A DNA stretch of 64,000 nucleotides from Hemibagrus wyckioides (GCF_019097595.1 NC_080732.1:11240775-11304774); one strand, 5' to 3'. Shown: positions 1-13,835, counted from the stretch's first letter. Program-made: numbers and translations. The notes: generated by a model not told the origin, from the sequence alone.

Positions 1-159
1 CCTATAACCTGACATGATTTCTATTTACCTTCCACCCTACAAATTCAGCACTTAACAGACATCTAAAATGAGGTTTTGCCTTTCATTACAATGTATGTGA
101 TGCTTTCTTTACAAGAATCCCCACCCTGACTTCCTTAACCTATAACTGCTCTCTTTTTC

Positions 160-430
160 TCAGCTCAGCTGCTGGTGATGCCTGCCCACATAAGTCACCA
201 CATGATTGCCAGCCCTCTACCCCCTGACAACCTTCCAGTGCTCAAAGGAACAGATAATGCATTGTGGGATTGTCTGGAGGGCCTCTGCCCCCATTAAGGC
301 TATGTGACGCCCAGCTGCTTAGCCATGTCCTGTAGACTATTGGCCATTGTATGGAGGGGATGGTGGATTTGGTCACATCTCAGCCCACTGAGCTCCTGCT
401 GATGACCTATATGATTTGGCAGAACTGGCT
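160..430. promoter_or_regulatory. Candidate conserved non-coding element
   Basis: A block of non-repetitive, balanced-composition sequence in AT-rich surroundings. It contains CATTGT/ACAATG SOX-like words (for example the GGCCATTGTATGG stretch near 341) and CAGCTG E-boxes. There is no sustained open frame with protein-like composition. The element call is inference from texture alone; an alignment to other teleost genomes would decide. Confidence 0.25.
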
Positions 431-1935
431 TGGGCTTGTTCCATAGTACTCGGTGGGTGTTTCCACTCCTGTGGTTTAATGATAGCCACTCAGCCTCAGA
501 CTCCAGCTATAGTGTCCTAAATGAGTCTGTCTCATCTGTCAAGTTTTGGAAATCCACCAAGCTACAGTTGCAGATTTTCAGATATTTAAGACCTGTACCT
601 CATAAGGAACAAATTCTGGCAAGCAACCATGGATTTATTTATTATCCTATCTGGTGTTGATCAGCTACCCTTTGTGCAATATCAAGCCATTTATTAAAGC
701 CTAGCATGAAGGTGTGTTCAATTAAAGCCTATATTAAGGGTTTGTGCCTCGCTGCATTCACTTCAAAACAAACTTCACTAATATCAAAGAACACTTAAAT
801 GCAGTAGCCTAAGGCTAACAGTAAACACCTAGTCTGTTCTTAAAACCTGTTTCTAAATTAAATCCTTCAGAAATTAATAGAATTAAATTTCTGCTGGATA
901 CATGCAAGCAAAATATGTGCCAACATGCATAACAAAAAATATTTTCAGGCATTTGAAAGAAATTTCTAAGATAAAACTGCCACCTCTGCCTCTGAATGTT
1001 ATATTGTTCTTTGCTTCCTTTAAATGCTTTAATTCTGTTTGTGAGGGCAAATATTTTAATATCTTTTCACTTTTTTTTGTTCTTCATCTCCTTTTTGCTT
1101 TTTCAGACATTGTGTTTCACTGTTTCACTTGTGAATCATGCCACAGGTAATAATAATAATATTGGTAATAATTAATCACCTTAATTATTACATTCAGAAG
1201 ATCCACGTTTTGTGAATTGCAACAAACAAGCAAGGGGGCAGGTGGGAGGTTAAGCTCAATGCTTGATTGTAATATAAGGTCTGAGTTAATTGCATCCAGA
1301 GCCAGAGCACAAGAGCAGATGCCACCCTTGTGCATCAATAAATGCTTACAAGTAACTTATTTGGAACTGGCTGCCATGAAGGGAAATGGCATGACTTTAA
1401 GCATGGTAGCTCCAGGCTATTCTCCTGCTCTTTGTCTCTTCACCCCACATCTTCAAATCTATTCTCTGCCTTAGAGTACATAGCCCCAGACAGCAGGGCA
1501 CAGAATGAAATACAAATATGCATGCTTTACAGGCATGCTATTCTTATTTTTAGGCTGACTCCCTTCAAAAGCTTGTCATTTTGAAATGACAGATTACTCA
1601 ATTGCCTCAGTTTGAAGATTGTAGGCACAAATTATTTCATGGACATTTTTACTTGCATTGTTTTCTTCTCTTGTTATGTAATAATTACAGAAGAGAATGC
1701 AAGAGCCAGGGGAAGGTCCAGTGTGTCTTTTCTTAGCACATACTGTTTTTACTTCTTATATTGTAATATGATTTGAGTCAGAGTTATTACTGGCCTTAAC
1801 AAACACAGGCTGTTATGCCTTCATTGAAAAACAATGCCCACATAAATAATTGCACATAATCATTTTTGGTTTCATTTTTGTTTGCATTCTGTCTTCCTCA
1901 AGTAGTTGTATCTTCTATGATTAGCTGTGTGTGTG

Positions 1936-1938
<3 letters not shown>

Positions 1939-1974
<36 letters not shown>

Positions 1975-1980
1975 GAGAGT

Positions 1981-2017
<37 letters not shown>

Positions 2018-2018
2018 C
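1939..2018. repeat. (GA)n microsatellite
   Basis: About 80 bp of GA dinucleotides with a few interruptions, preceded by a short (GT)n run. The open frame across it encodes only alternating Arg-Glu and is not a gene. Confidence 0.95.
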
Positions 2019-2313
2019 GATCTTCCTTTGAAGTCAAACTGTCAGCTAGTTTGTGTGACACCTGCCCACATAGTCATGGGTGTATCTTGTTTCCTCTCTG
2101 TCGTTCTTTCTCTCTCTCTATCTCTATCTCTTCCCCCACTCTCCCTGTCTCTACCCATTGGTCTCTCACTCACACACATGCACATATACATACACACTTA
2201 AACTGACAACTATTAAAGAGTTGTGGAGCTGGTTAATCAAGTCAGATTTGCATACATGGATACATGTTGACATCAGTACTGAAATGCACACAGGAAATTC
2301 TGGTCAGGTGGGG

Positions 2314-2470
2314 GTTTTGTTTTGTTTTGTTTTGTTTTGTTTTGTTTTGTTTTGTTTTGTTTTGTTTTGTTTTGTTTTGTTTTGTTTTGTTTTGTTTTGT
2401 TTTGTTTTGTTTTGTTTTGTTTTGTTTTGTTTTGTTTTGTTTTGTTTTGTTTTGTTTTGTTTTGTTTTGT
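2314..2470. repeat. (TTTTG)n pentanucleotide array
   Basis: About 31 uninterrupted copies of TTTTG. Because five is not a multiple of three, every frame stays open and gives artefactual Phe/Cys/Val/Leu proteins on the plus strand and Lys/Gln/Asn/Thr on the minus strand. The near-perfect copies suggest recent expansion and length polymorphism. Confidence 0.97.
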
Positions 2471-2990
2471 ATATGTTTATTTTATATGCTTTGTATATGT
2501 TGAAAAAGTAAATGATGCAAATTAATATAAAATTCATTTATTTTTACTGAAAAGTCATTAATTTGCCTATACATTGTTAAAACAAATGTTTTATCTTTTG
2601 TCTTTCTTCAGGGTTTCTTTAATGTCAAGGCAGCTTAGTTTAAAATTCTACCACAGAGGGGTTTTTTTTCTATTAGAAAGCATTAACTATTTATTAGATA
2701 AACACATATTTTAATAGTGTATTGACCTCCATAATATGATTCAACCTGGTTTGTGAAACATTGTTATTATATGTTTGTTCATTAGGCATAACATGAACTC
2801 ATTAACATGTTGTTTTTCTGTTTTTGCTGTCTCCCTCACAATTTCTGTCCATATGTCTAACTGTCTCTATCTGTCTTTCTCTGTGTGCAATGGCATTTTG
2901 CCAGGAATCTGGTTGTGCATCCACAGGCTGATTTGTGGTCTTAATAGTTTGGGAGTACAGACACTATATACAGAGTATATCCATGCCATA

Positions 2991-2992
2991 TG

Positions 2993-3027
<35 letters not shown>

Positions 3028-3223
3028 GTGTGTGCGTTTGAGTGTGCATTTGAATATACACATATTTTCACATAGATAAACATTTACATGTCTGTCGGTT
3101 TGTGTGTTTAGGCATGTTTTGAAGATGAGCATGTGCTGGTAAATGTTGGGGGTGGTGTGTGGTTGTGTCTACCTGTAAATCTATGTGTACATTCTCATGC
3201 TTGCATGCTTTGAGGTATGTTTG

Positions 3224-3277
<54 letters not shown>
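2991..3277. repeat. (GT)n and (TA)n microsatellites
   Basis: A (TG)n tract with TATG interruptions lies at 2991-3034 and a perfect (TA)n tract of about 50 bp at 3227-3277. They are separated by about 190 bp of TG-rich sequence, probably decayed repeat. Confidence 0.9.
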
Positions 3278-3279
<2 letters not shown>

Positions 3280-6200
3280 AGTTTGTGTTTTGAATGACTG
3301 CCATGTTCCCAAAGTATATGACATCATTACCAGCTCCCCATGCCCAGCATGATCCTAAGTTTAGCAAGTGCATGTGTGCATGAGTGCATCAGAGCAGAAA
3401 CAGAGTTTCAGCACTATTATTTGATGGTAATTTAAATCACAGAATGGCATAACGCTGACAGTTATACATTTGCCCATTAAAACAAAATGTGTTTATTTTG
3501 CTAGTTTAAAGAGTTCAAATTCAAATCAAATACACATGTTACTATGTCATACATTTTTGCCACAAAAAACAGGAGGATAATTTGCCGAAGCAGCTTGTGA
3601 CCCTGGAATTTGGCGGGGCAGGACAACTTCAATCATAATGATATCTAATGACATCCTCAAACAAAATGAAGTCACAGGTATCTTATATATTTGAGTTATG
3701 CTATAGTCATGTGATTTTGTTTTAGAAAATCCCTGTAAACGTCAGTTAAGAATTACAAGAATTTTCCATCTATGTACACTAAGGTCAATGAGAAAATAGA
3801 AAGATCTTTTCTGATCTAAAGGTTTGTGACCCCAGTACAGACTAATAGTCACAGGTGCAGTTTCTACTGTCATAGTTACAAAGTGCAAGATGAACACAGA
3901 AGAGATAAACCATTAATGATCCTGTGCACTGCAATCCTCCACTTACAAACACACTGTTCATGGAGTGTGTATGGGGCAGAGTGACTCCTACCCTAGTGGG
4001 CTTCATTTAGTATTTGTAGTTCCCATTGTTGGCCATCAGGTGCAATAATAACTGTCTAGAGTGGGGTGCTGCTCCATGTCTGCAAAATGTCCCCTTGTTT
4101 TATTACTTTCTGGAACCAACAACCATGCCACAGTCACTGAGATGTATTTTTTACCCCAATCTGTACCACTGTCACACTACTTATTCATAATGAAGTATAC
4201 TTGAACAACACTTTTGCTAAGGTGCCTTCTTCTCTAGTTGAATGTTGTTTAAATGTCAGCACTAAGCAATATGAAGTTCTCCCTGAAGAATAGCTATGTC
4301 ATAGGTACAGATAAGAGAGAGGGAGTAAGAGCTTGGTCTCAGCAGCATTTCTGACAAGACTAAGTACTAAAACAATATGTTTAAAATGAATTCAACTCTC
4401 AAATCTAATGTGTCTGTCATCCAGTCCAAGGCAGAAAACAGAGCCCAGCTGGGAGATAGCATATTTTAGTGTTGCTGAAAATTATGCAACCATATTTGAC
4501 AGCATTGCTGGGCACAGAAAGAACCTGCTTGGCATATATTTTTTCCTTATCTTTTTTTTATCTAATTTCCCTTGCCTTCTTTCCTCCCTCCCACCTCCTC
4601 TCTTTTCTTTCTCCATGAAATTGATTTCTTCTTGTTTGTCTTGGCAGTAATAAGATCAGTGAAAGGATTACATTTCAATGGCATACCTTCAACCGCAGGC
4701 AAATGATTTGTCCAAACTTAATAATAAAATACTTACAATGTATTGTCAAAGGTAAACAGCCGTTATAATAAAACAGTCCTCCAGGGAGCAGACTTTCTTT
4801 TAACTTGTAAAAACCTATTTACACCAGCCAGAGTTCTCTACACCATTATGATAAAATGCACCTCATTTAGCTGAGACAGGCATCAGTGTAGTAAACATGG
4901 CAAGTAAATGAAATCCAGAAAGCAGATAGTTTAGCCATTGCAAATACCAAAACATTCGGCAAGCACTGATGTGAGACCATCTTCACTCTGAGTAGTTCAG
5001 TTGTAATAAGCATTTTCATGAAGTTGTGTCTCAAATCATACTCTTGGTGTTATTATGCCATGTCAGTACAAGTTATATTTGTGAATTTGTTATAATTATT
5101 TCTTCTCACAGGTGAATGGCTCTTAGTTGCAGTATAAAACAACAATACACTTCCTATAAATGAGCATAGAAATGAGCACTAGTTTGTGTATTACACATGG
5201 CTTATAGAAACTTAAATTACAAATAAGCAAGTTGAAGGTTGTGTGAGAAGTTTAATTGGTTTGACAAGCTTACTCAACTAAAGTATTAGTTTAAAGCTAA
5301 ACAGTTTTGAATCCACAGAAATCCTCTTAAAATGAACATTTGTACTGTGTGATCTAGGCACCTCTATTTATTCAGTGAAGAGGCACACAGAAATATGCCT
5401 TTTGTAGTGCATGTTTTTTGCTTCTATTTTACTTATAGTGTTAGAGATGTTTTGACTCAGTAAACCAACCTAATTCTATCAGTAGTGTTGTGCAAACAAT
5501 ATGATAGCTTTCATCAGACAGATTACAATATGTGCATAAATTTACACGCATTAGTTTTTGTGTACTTATGTGAGTTTTTTGTTTTATCTGATCAGAGACT
5601 GTGATAGTTAAACACCTATACACTGACATACAGCAGTGTTATTTAATAACTGATGTAGATCTTACACCTTGTATTACTGTCAACAAATTAAAGTAACCTA
5701 GTTTGAGTGGTATGGACCTCCACATGTACTGAACTGCGCTTCTAAATAGGAATTAGGAAGTTTCTCCACTTGTTCTGACAAGGTATATGTCAGAATAAAA
5801 ATATTTTAGCTATTAAGTTTGGCCTTGCTTCCTGTGTGTGAATGGGAAAACATTTTAAAACTGCTATGACATCTTTATTTGAATTGTTCCTTGAATAGTT
5901 TAATCTTAGAATCATTTCTACCATTTAATTGCTTCTCACAGAAAGAACCACATTTGCTTCTCACAGAAAATACTACATTCAAATCCTGTTCTGCTTTGAA
6001 TTACAAATTCCAGACATAGTCACTCTGTGGATTTGTTATTTGACTGATAAAACACTCTTAGGCTGTTAGGCTAGGATATAATTTTAGTGGATTCTTTTTG
6101 TTGTTGTTGTTTCGAGGTTAGTATATATTAAATAAATGAAACATTGTCACATTCCTTCTTTTACAGTACAATTCAGAACATTATCTATATACAGTTCATT

Positions 6201-6486
6201 TGAAAAATCTAGAGTCTGAAAGTTTAAGATAAATTTATAAGATAAATAAACAGTTTAATGTACGATAAAGCAACATTATCATGACATTATAATAAAGGCT
6301 GTGCTAGTGAGAGAGGATAACTAATTCTGCACCCAAATTTAAAACCCAGAATGCAGAATGTGCATAATGGTTCCATGCCTGCAAACAAATTGACCATAAA
6401 CATTTCTTTCACACACACACACACACACAGTACCCTGCAGTACATGTGTAGATTAATTAATTAATGTCTGATATTTTTACATTTAT

Positions 6487-6780
6487 GGTATATAGTGGCT
6501 ATGTGGTTAGCATGTTTGCCTCACACCTTTAGGGTTAGGAGTTCAGTTCCTCCCTCTAACCTCTCTGTGCACAAAGTCTGCCTGTTCAACCAATGCTTCA
6601 GGGGTTCCTCTGGTTTCCTCCTCGTCCAAAGACACGTAATGTAAGCTGATTACGTCCATTGGGGTAGCTTTCAGGTTCCCTGCAATCCTGCTCAGGATAG
6701 GGAGTACAGACGGATGGATGGAAGGATGGATGAATGGATGGATGGATGGATGGATGGACGGATGGACAGTATACGTTTTC
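6487..6780 (+). repeat. tRNA-derived SINE with GGATGG-type tail
   Basis: The head (about 6490-6560) resembles a tRNA gene: an A-box-like TGTGGTTAGCATG and a B-box-like GTTCAGTTCC about 45 bp later, as in an RNA polymerase III promoter. The body carries the phrase around 'TCCAAAGACACGTAATGTAAGC' that I recognise from teleost SINEs. The 3' end runs into a (GGAT)n tail at 6710-6768. It is diverged and not a functional tRNA. Retrotransposition would rely on a partner LINE sharing the tail; a similar tail occurs near 61,370-61,475. Confidence 0.65.
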
Positions 6781-7599
6781 ACAAACTCTGTACATTCATA
6801 GAATTAAAAATACAAATGTATACGTGCAGACATGCACAAAGCTAGAAATGAGCACCAGCCAGCAGAATTAATACTACATTAAATTCACTGCAAAAGAATT
6901 TCACTGCACAGAGCTGATTCACTGTCAAAAAGCACAGCCTTAAACTTTTTATCAAAATAAGTAGATTGTGGTTGGAGAAAGAAATTACACAGTGATTTAA
7001 AGTTTATGACACATCAGCAACTTTCTAGTCATGTGTCTTGTAGTTTAATAGCTCTGCTGCTGCTGGGTTATACAATGTAAGGAGAATGCTCAGGTACCAT
7101 GTTTCCAAAGTGTATTTGAACTACTGAAGTGCATCACTGTAATTCCTATTATATGTGGATAGCATTTTCCCCCCTTGTCAGTGTTCCGGACATGGAAGTA
7201 TAATTTTACAGCGAATTCAGCAATTTGATTTTCAGGTATCCTATATGACATAGTGATGAGACATTTAGTCTAAAATGTTGCTTTAGCAGCTTATTTCTAA
7301 TAGCCCAGTGGCTCAAGACCTCTGTTTTATCTTTCTTGATTATTTAACTGTTATAACAAAGCACATTGGCAAAATATGAAGAATAATTGCATGAAGAAAA
7401 TTAGGTGAGTTAAACCAGGTGATGGATGTGAGTAGAAGACTCACTTTTCACAATAGCATACACCCACTAACCTTGATATCAAGCATAATAACAGGGAGAA
7501 CAGTGGAAGAGAAAAAAAGAAAGGATTGCGTTAGTGTGACATGCTCAGTGTTGCTAATGTAGGCTGAAATAAAAAACAACCATGTGTCAATTGAGCCCC

Positions 7600-8180
7600 T
7601 ACAATTAACAGATTAGTGTGATAAAGAGGTGCCTGGCTGTAAGGCAAGGCTGCCCCCTTTGCCCCAAGGCACCTTGGGTAGGGATGGGCCACACTCCTGA
7701 TGAGAGGGTCAGATAATTTCTTTCTCAACCTCCCTCTCTCGCTCCCTCCATTCTCCCTCACCCTCACCCCATGCCCTGCAGCACCTCTGCAAATACCTGC
7801 TCAATATTCGACTGCAAAAGGGTGTGTGTGTGTAGTTTGGAGCAAGTGGCACGTCTTTGATGGAGATATATAAAAAGGCCAGGCGGAAACAAAAAGCGTG
7901 ACATCTGCTAAAGCGATTGTGAGTAAATATGTTTGACAATTATTGTTTACAGTGACAGTGGAAACAGTTCATGAGATCCATCCACATTTCTGTTTGTACT
8001 GAGGCAGATGGGCCTACAGCGATTCATTAGCGGGCTGTCAAAAGCTTATTTTGAATTTACTTTTATGTGCCTGCATACCACACTGAGAGGGGAAGCTGTT
8101 TTGGGGAATAAAAATAGCTGTTATCAATTTGCTTGCCATTAGTAGCTTATGTATTCCACATTTAAGTGTTTCCTTTTCTT
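7600..8180. promoter_or_regulatory. Candidate conserved non-coding elements with AP-2-type palindrome
   Basis: Two complex blocks, about 7600-7800 and 7955-8180, flank a short (GT)n. At 7661-7670 lies GCCCCAAGGC, a GCC-N4-GGC palindrome of the type bound by AP-2 dimers. The second block contains AT-rich homeodomain-like words (TAATG, TTATCAATTT). Conservation and function are inferred, not tested. Confidence 0.3.
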
Positions 8181-8819
8181 TTTGCCCCTATTTCAAATTT
8201 TGCTGCTTGAAGTGTTTTCTTTAGTGTCTCTTTAGTGTCCTTGGGGTTATGCCTTTAGGATCATTTATTTTTGTTGGACAGCAGAATTATTATCACCTTC
8301 TGACAATATATATATGATCATGATGACATGCTGGGAATGACAATTTAAGAAGCTTCTTGCAGAAGAGACTGACTCACTATGTAATTACTTTGGAACTTAT
8401 AAGGAACAGGAATTTCATAATTTGCTGTATACTACCATGAGAACGATACTGAGTTATTTTCTATTTTATATACACTATATTATTTATGTCATTCACACAG
8501 TATCATTGTTAATATATTATTTTATAAAGTATTGCATAATAAAATTGTTAAATATGTAGAAGAGTATGTTTGATCCAGTTAAAGTACTGAAAGTTACAAC
8601 ATGAATGAGTGCGTGCAGTTATGTGCATGCAAAAGGGCATATTTTGAATACAATAGGCAAATTCTGTTGGCTTAATCAAATAGGAGAGGCTTTGCACTCT
8701 GAGACTTAAACTCCAGCAGGCCACATTCATTTTCATCATAGTGAAACAAGGATACAAAATAGTGTCTAATAAATGAGATCCTCTTCCCAAATCCCCAACA
8801 CTGTTGATCTGATCCACTC

Positions 8820-9000
8820 AATCAAACGTGTTAAGTCATAATTAACCTCAGCCCCCTCCACACTAATTTAAGCTTATTAGAGCTGGCACGTGCTTCTGTC
8901 ACAAAACGTAGGAGGAGCCCACCCGCTTGATTGGTAAGCAAAGTACAGAGGCACCACACACCGAGGTTAACCAGCACTTAATTATCAATGAGGGTTTTTT
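8820..9000. promoter_or_regulatory. Candidate conserved non-coding element
   Basis: About 180 bp of high-complexity sequence with homeodomain-like ATTA/TAAT words and GGCACGTGC, a CACGTG E-box core. There is no protein-like frame. Element status is inferred from texture. Confidence 0.25.
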
Positions 9001-10410
9001 TCAGCTCTGCCTTCTCTCTAGGTCTCTCTCTTTGCTCCATCTCCCTCTTTCTTTCCCCTCAGCCTCAGGCTCCATTTCCTTCAGTAAAAGTAATGGAGTT
9101 CTTTAATGGAACTTGTGTTAAACATGGCACTGCTGTTCATGCTAGGCCACTTAGCACAGAGGTTTGGATGCTTATTTTGGAATCTGATTACAAATGAAGA
9201 CTGTTTAGCTCTTTAAAAGTAGAAAAGGATAGCAGCAGAGGCCTGATCCTATGCAGAAAGATAATATCATACCTAAAGTAGAACACTGGCAAGATAAAAA
9301 CAAAAGGGAAAGCATACATTTTTTTTTTATTATCATAATTTGCTTGTTAATTATTTCAGATGCAAATCAAGTAAAATAAGAACTTGTATGTGTATCAATA
9401 TTATTAGCTTATTTTTGGTATTTTTCTTGATTAGCATGTTGGTGTTTTTATGATGTTACAAAATGGAATGCTGCAAGACCACAACATGATTATATTTTAA
9501 GCAGCTATTGAAAGAATTATGTGTTGTACTAAAGTTCCCAGAGAAACGACATTTTAACCAAAAGTCCTTCATCAGACTTTTGTCTGAAATTTCCTGATTT
9601 TATGGAACCTTTATGTATGACTATGCCAATTTACTACATCTACATTAATCACTGAAGTACACTGCAGTTACACTGTGGACCCTTTTGTCAATTTTATATG
9701 AAATATTTATTTGAATATCATTAATAGACCTCTGTATGTGAAAGGTTTGCGTTAAAGCACTGTATTAAAATTCATATTTTAGTAAGAGTCAAATGACAAA
9801 ACTAATAGAAGACAAGGTTCTCATTTTGTATTTAAAGAAATGGAATAATTTCATGAACAGCCTCTTCTTATCAAGTCCTACAGTGTAAGAATTTTGTTAA
9901 GAATAAATATAATAAATGTGAGCGATGTATCCTATATCAACATTACGATTCAACTGACTATTCTTATTTTACTGTGATGTTATTTAAACTAAAATTTTAC
10001 TTTGACAGCCATAAGATAACTGTCTGCACATAAAGGCTGGTTAAGCATTAAAGTAGGCCAATCTGTGTAAATTATTATTATTGTTGTTACATGAGCAACG
10101 AATATGGGCATTTTAAAAAGGGTAAAATCTAGTTTGCGTACGTATGATTTATGTACTGCACTAGATGTGACCATTTATTGCTAATTATTATATTGTTATT
10201 AAAGATTAATAACATTAATGAAATAAATGATGTAACAATCGTATAATATAGTAGGTGTTCAACAAATTTAATTGTTAGAATTTTTGTGCGAAATTGCATT
10301 TTTAACTAAAGAAAATTAAAACGTACCTGAGACTAAGCAAGTATATGCATATTAAATATTGTAGCATAGACACGTGCATTAAACAGTAAATAAAAATATA
10401 AAATTTAAAT

Positions 10411-10413
10411 ACA

Positions 10414-10472
<59 letters not shown>

Positions 10473-10493
10473 ATTATTATTATTATTATTATT

Positions 10494-10538
<45 letters not shown>

Positions 10539-10586
10539 TATTATTATTATTATTATTATTATTAAAAAAATAATAATAATAATAAT
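10411..10586. repeat. Compound (AAAT)n-(ATT)n-(AAT)n-(ATT)n repeat
   Basis: A (AAAT)n tract at 10411-10472 runs into (TTA)n, then (ATA)n, then (TTA)n, then (TAA)n. The alternation of complementary trinucleotide blocks makes the tract self-complementary. Open frames across it give only poly-Tyr, poly-Asn or poly-Ile. Confidence 0.9.
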
Positions 10587-10739
10587 TCGTTTTCGTTTGC
10601 GCGTTGATTTTGGATTTCGCCTGATTTTCTATTCGACTTCTAACAAAATCGGATAGCTGTAATGCAGTTATATAGCCAGATAGATAAATACATATCCAGT
10701 AAGATGCAATAAGCCAAACTGATCTGTATGTAATATTAA

Positions 10740-11045
10740 AAGGGGAAACGAAAGAGTGAGTCGGCGAGGCCATCGCTGCCAGTTGATTAGATGTGCAGTG
10801 AAAAACTGCTCTCTCTCTCTCTCTCTCTCTCCTCTCTGGGAGCAGGGTAAATCCTTTATCAGGGTCTGACACTGGCGTAGCCTGCAGCTACTTCTTGCCT
10901 GGAGCGAGGTGCTATAGACGAGTAAACGGGATCCCATCATCAAACTTCATAATAACGCGCCCTGCGTCGCAGCTGCGGTGCGACCCTTTCTGATGGAACA
11001 GATAGCAGCGAGATGAAATACTGTTCTTCTTTGGTATGAAATTAT
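10740..11045. promoter_or_regulatory. Candidate CpG-retaining regulatory island
   Basis: Richer in G+C and CpG than its surroundings (for example GAGTCGGCGAGGCC and GCGCCCTGCGTCGCAGC) and broken only by a short (CT)n at 10810-10831. A second (CT)n lies at 11073-11098. No convincing coding frame. Retained CpG suggests an unmethylated regulatory element or an unrecognised non-coding exon. Confidence 0.25.
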
Positions 11046-11819
11046 CACGTCTATTAATTCAGACCGACAACGCCTCTCTCTCTCTCTCTCTCTCTCTCGG
11101 TTGCTCTTTTTATACCCCATCCCTTATTCCTGAAAGTACGTGATTTACAAGACAATCATCCGTTGTATTTTTTTTATAGTTGATTTACAGAAAATAGGAC
11201 TGCGAATACAGAACGTGTGTGTAATAGAGAGAACTTAAAAACAGCGTGCTTCCTTTTTTCATTTTTTTTTCTTTGAAGATGTGTTTACATTCATCACAAG
11301 AAAGCAGACAGAAACAGACAAGAGTGGGTGTGATCAACTAAGCGAGTCTCAGTGCTCCCGGTTAGGACACATGACACGTTAACGAATTTTGAATAATCCG
11401 AAAAGTTTCAACAGCAATACGGTGTAAATTAGGCTTTGTGTTAAATATTTTAAGATTTTCTTTAACACCCCTTACACACACACACACACACCTTGCAAGA
11501 ACAACAAATAACAATAATAAATGTTCTTGAACGATTTTATCGTTCTTCAGTGTATTGAGTAGCCTATTTGGTGAAGACTGAAATAGTTTTAGAAAAGTAA
11601 ACTTACAGAACCTCTTTTAAATTGTGACGGATATTTGATTATTTGATCGACTACAGTGCATGCAATTCTATTAACTGTCTCCTAAATTAACTCAGTTTGG
11701 ATTGTCATACATACGCGAGAATAGATCATAAGGAAACCATTATTTGCTTAATTTAATATGAAGTGTTCTTATATTTTACATTTCTTTTTCTTCTGTATAA
11801 TAACCTTTAAAGGTTAAAA

Positions 11820-12230
11820 CCAAAAATGGCTCAATTAAGTGGCAAAAAGGTTGTTTCATCACCTTCCACAGCCCCACGATTAACCATGCCGTAAGGGTGC
11901 AATTCTATTCTGCCACCACTGAAAGCATCCTTACATGAACAGAAACCGCTGGTGTTGGTGCAGCTTCCGTTCAAGAAAAGAGGAAATTCCAAAGCACCGT
12001 CAGAACAGCTGAGAACATCATTTGCTTGGAGTCTCCCTTCACTATACAGTCTGCATATATCCACAATGCGAAGGCGAGCAAAAAAAATCTTTGCTGACAC
12101 ATCCCCCTGCCTGCAAACAGTCTTCTCCAAAAACTGCCGTCATGAAGGCGTTTCAGATCATTGATTACAAAAACAGCACGACACCGGAATAGTTTCTTTA
12201 CCTTAGCAGTCTTTCTTTCCAATCTCTTGA
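11820..12230. promoter_or_regulatory. Candidate conserved non-coding element
   Basis: About 400 bp of complex sequence in an AT-rich setting. It supports overlapping open frames of 70-99 codons on both strands, none resembling a known protein. Several frames open at once suggests chance openness in a compositionally even block. Called a possible enhancer by inference. Confidence 0.25.
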
Positions 12231-13569
12231 TTTAACAATATTATTCAACACTGTACCAGGTGAAGATGACAATAGCAATAACATCTCTTTGCACTGCACA
12301 GCCCCATCACTGTCATTCTGACCTGAATATGTAAAATATTTTTTGCTTATATATTTTATATTTGGTTATAACGTGCCTTGTCTTATTATATTATATACTG
12401 AATCAGATTAATACATGTCAATGTATATGGTGAATCAATGTCTTATTCTTTCTGTATTTATTTAAATACAGTAATTGCGAGGTTAGCATAAATATCTCGT
12501 TTTCTGTTATACAATTGTTATATAATCTGTCTAAAATTTACATGCCACCCTGTACAAAATTCTTTGCTAATCGTTGCATTAGCATTAGCAAGTTGACATA
12601 CACAGTAAAAAGTATTAGTTATATAAATATAACAACATTTTCTTTTCTTTTTTGTTTGTTTGTTTGTTTTTTGTGTGTTTTAGTGTCATTTTACAGAAGT
12701 GTGGAGTTAGAATAAGAAAGACTGACAATTGTCTCGTTGTTATTTCTTTGTTTTTCCCTTTTTTTAACACTGTCGATAAAAAGTGCATTTTTTGTCTCAA
12801 CCTCACCTGTTGTGCACAACAATCAGAAACTCACTACTCTCTGGGCAGCCAGTTGTTGACGCCTTCATTGGTAAGATGATAAGGACATTGGGCCTGGATT
12901 ATTTGTATGGGCCTTTGTATATCTGACAATGAGAAAATAATTTGCCTGAACCGACAAATTTACGATAACGTACACTATATATATAGTGAGAAGAGCTAAC
13001 TGGATTGTAAAGATGGGGTGTCTTAGCTTGTACTGTGTTACTATCTGATACAATATTAATTATCCTCATAACTATCCGAAAAAGGCCACAGGTTTCAGCA
13101 CGAATCCATTTACTAATCAGTAATACCCACGTGTTTAGCGTTTTCATTACAGGCATCCACAGATTGAGGTGTCCTTTGCTTTTGTTTTACATCATAGTGA
13201 AGATATTATGTATGACTAAGTGGAATCCACAATATCACATTCATACAGAGTAGCACCAGGTCATCTGCAGAGAGCAAGAATTTCCTTCTTGGTTCTTTAA
13301 GGTGAGTCCAGGGGATGCAGACTGTATGAATTGCACCGGTGGCTCATATTCTAAAGAGTTTGGGAATGATGCTACATCCCCAGGTGACTCTTTCTTTTCC
13401 TGAGTAAATAAATTTGTATTCGTCCCATGTTAGCCATTTGTTACCCACTTAAATCTATGGAATAAAATCAAACATTTACCCCACTTCAAAACCAAAATTA
13501 ACAAAAAGGGTTTTGATTATTACCGTTTATGTTCGATTAGGGTGTAAAGGTCGGTAGTACAAAAGATAA

Positions 13570-13570
13570 C

Positions 13571-13604
<34 letters not shown>

Positions 13605-13835
13605 GTGTGTGGAGGGGGGACACTGTTGCTTATAAATTGAGCTAACGTGATGTATTATAAATAATTTCATAAATTCCTTGATGTTTTGAGACAGTCGTTG
13701 TAATTAATTCGACCTCATAAGTCAGCTCTGATGACATTCCTGGATTGTCTGAGATGAGTGTATCCATAAGAGAAAAATATCATAATCAAAACGAATAAAC
13801 AAAAAATGAATGAATAATAAGGTGGTGTGCCTTGT

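Noticed and set aside
2314..2470. Possible CRISPR-like array
   Set aside because: Units are contiguous 5-mers with no spacers. It is a microsatellite in a vertebrate genome; the same applies to the (GATA)n arrays at 17,471 and 63,693.
2080..2537. Open frames of 67-143 codons across the (TTTTG)n array on both strands
   Set aside because: Pure translation of a pentanucleotide repeat (Phe/Cys/Val/Leu or Lys/Gln/Asn/Thr). There is no coding signature.
6487..6560. A tRNA gene
   Set aside because: The A-box and B-box resemble a tRNA, but no cloverleaf with paired acceptor arms can be drawn, and the sequence continues into a SINE body and tail.
11831..12222. Frames of 70-99 codons on both strands as a hypothetical gene
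   Set aside because: Overlapping open frames on both strands with no domain, signal or splice context; better explained as a possible non-coding element.
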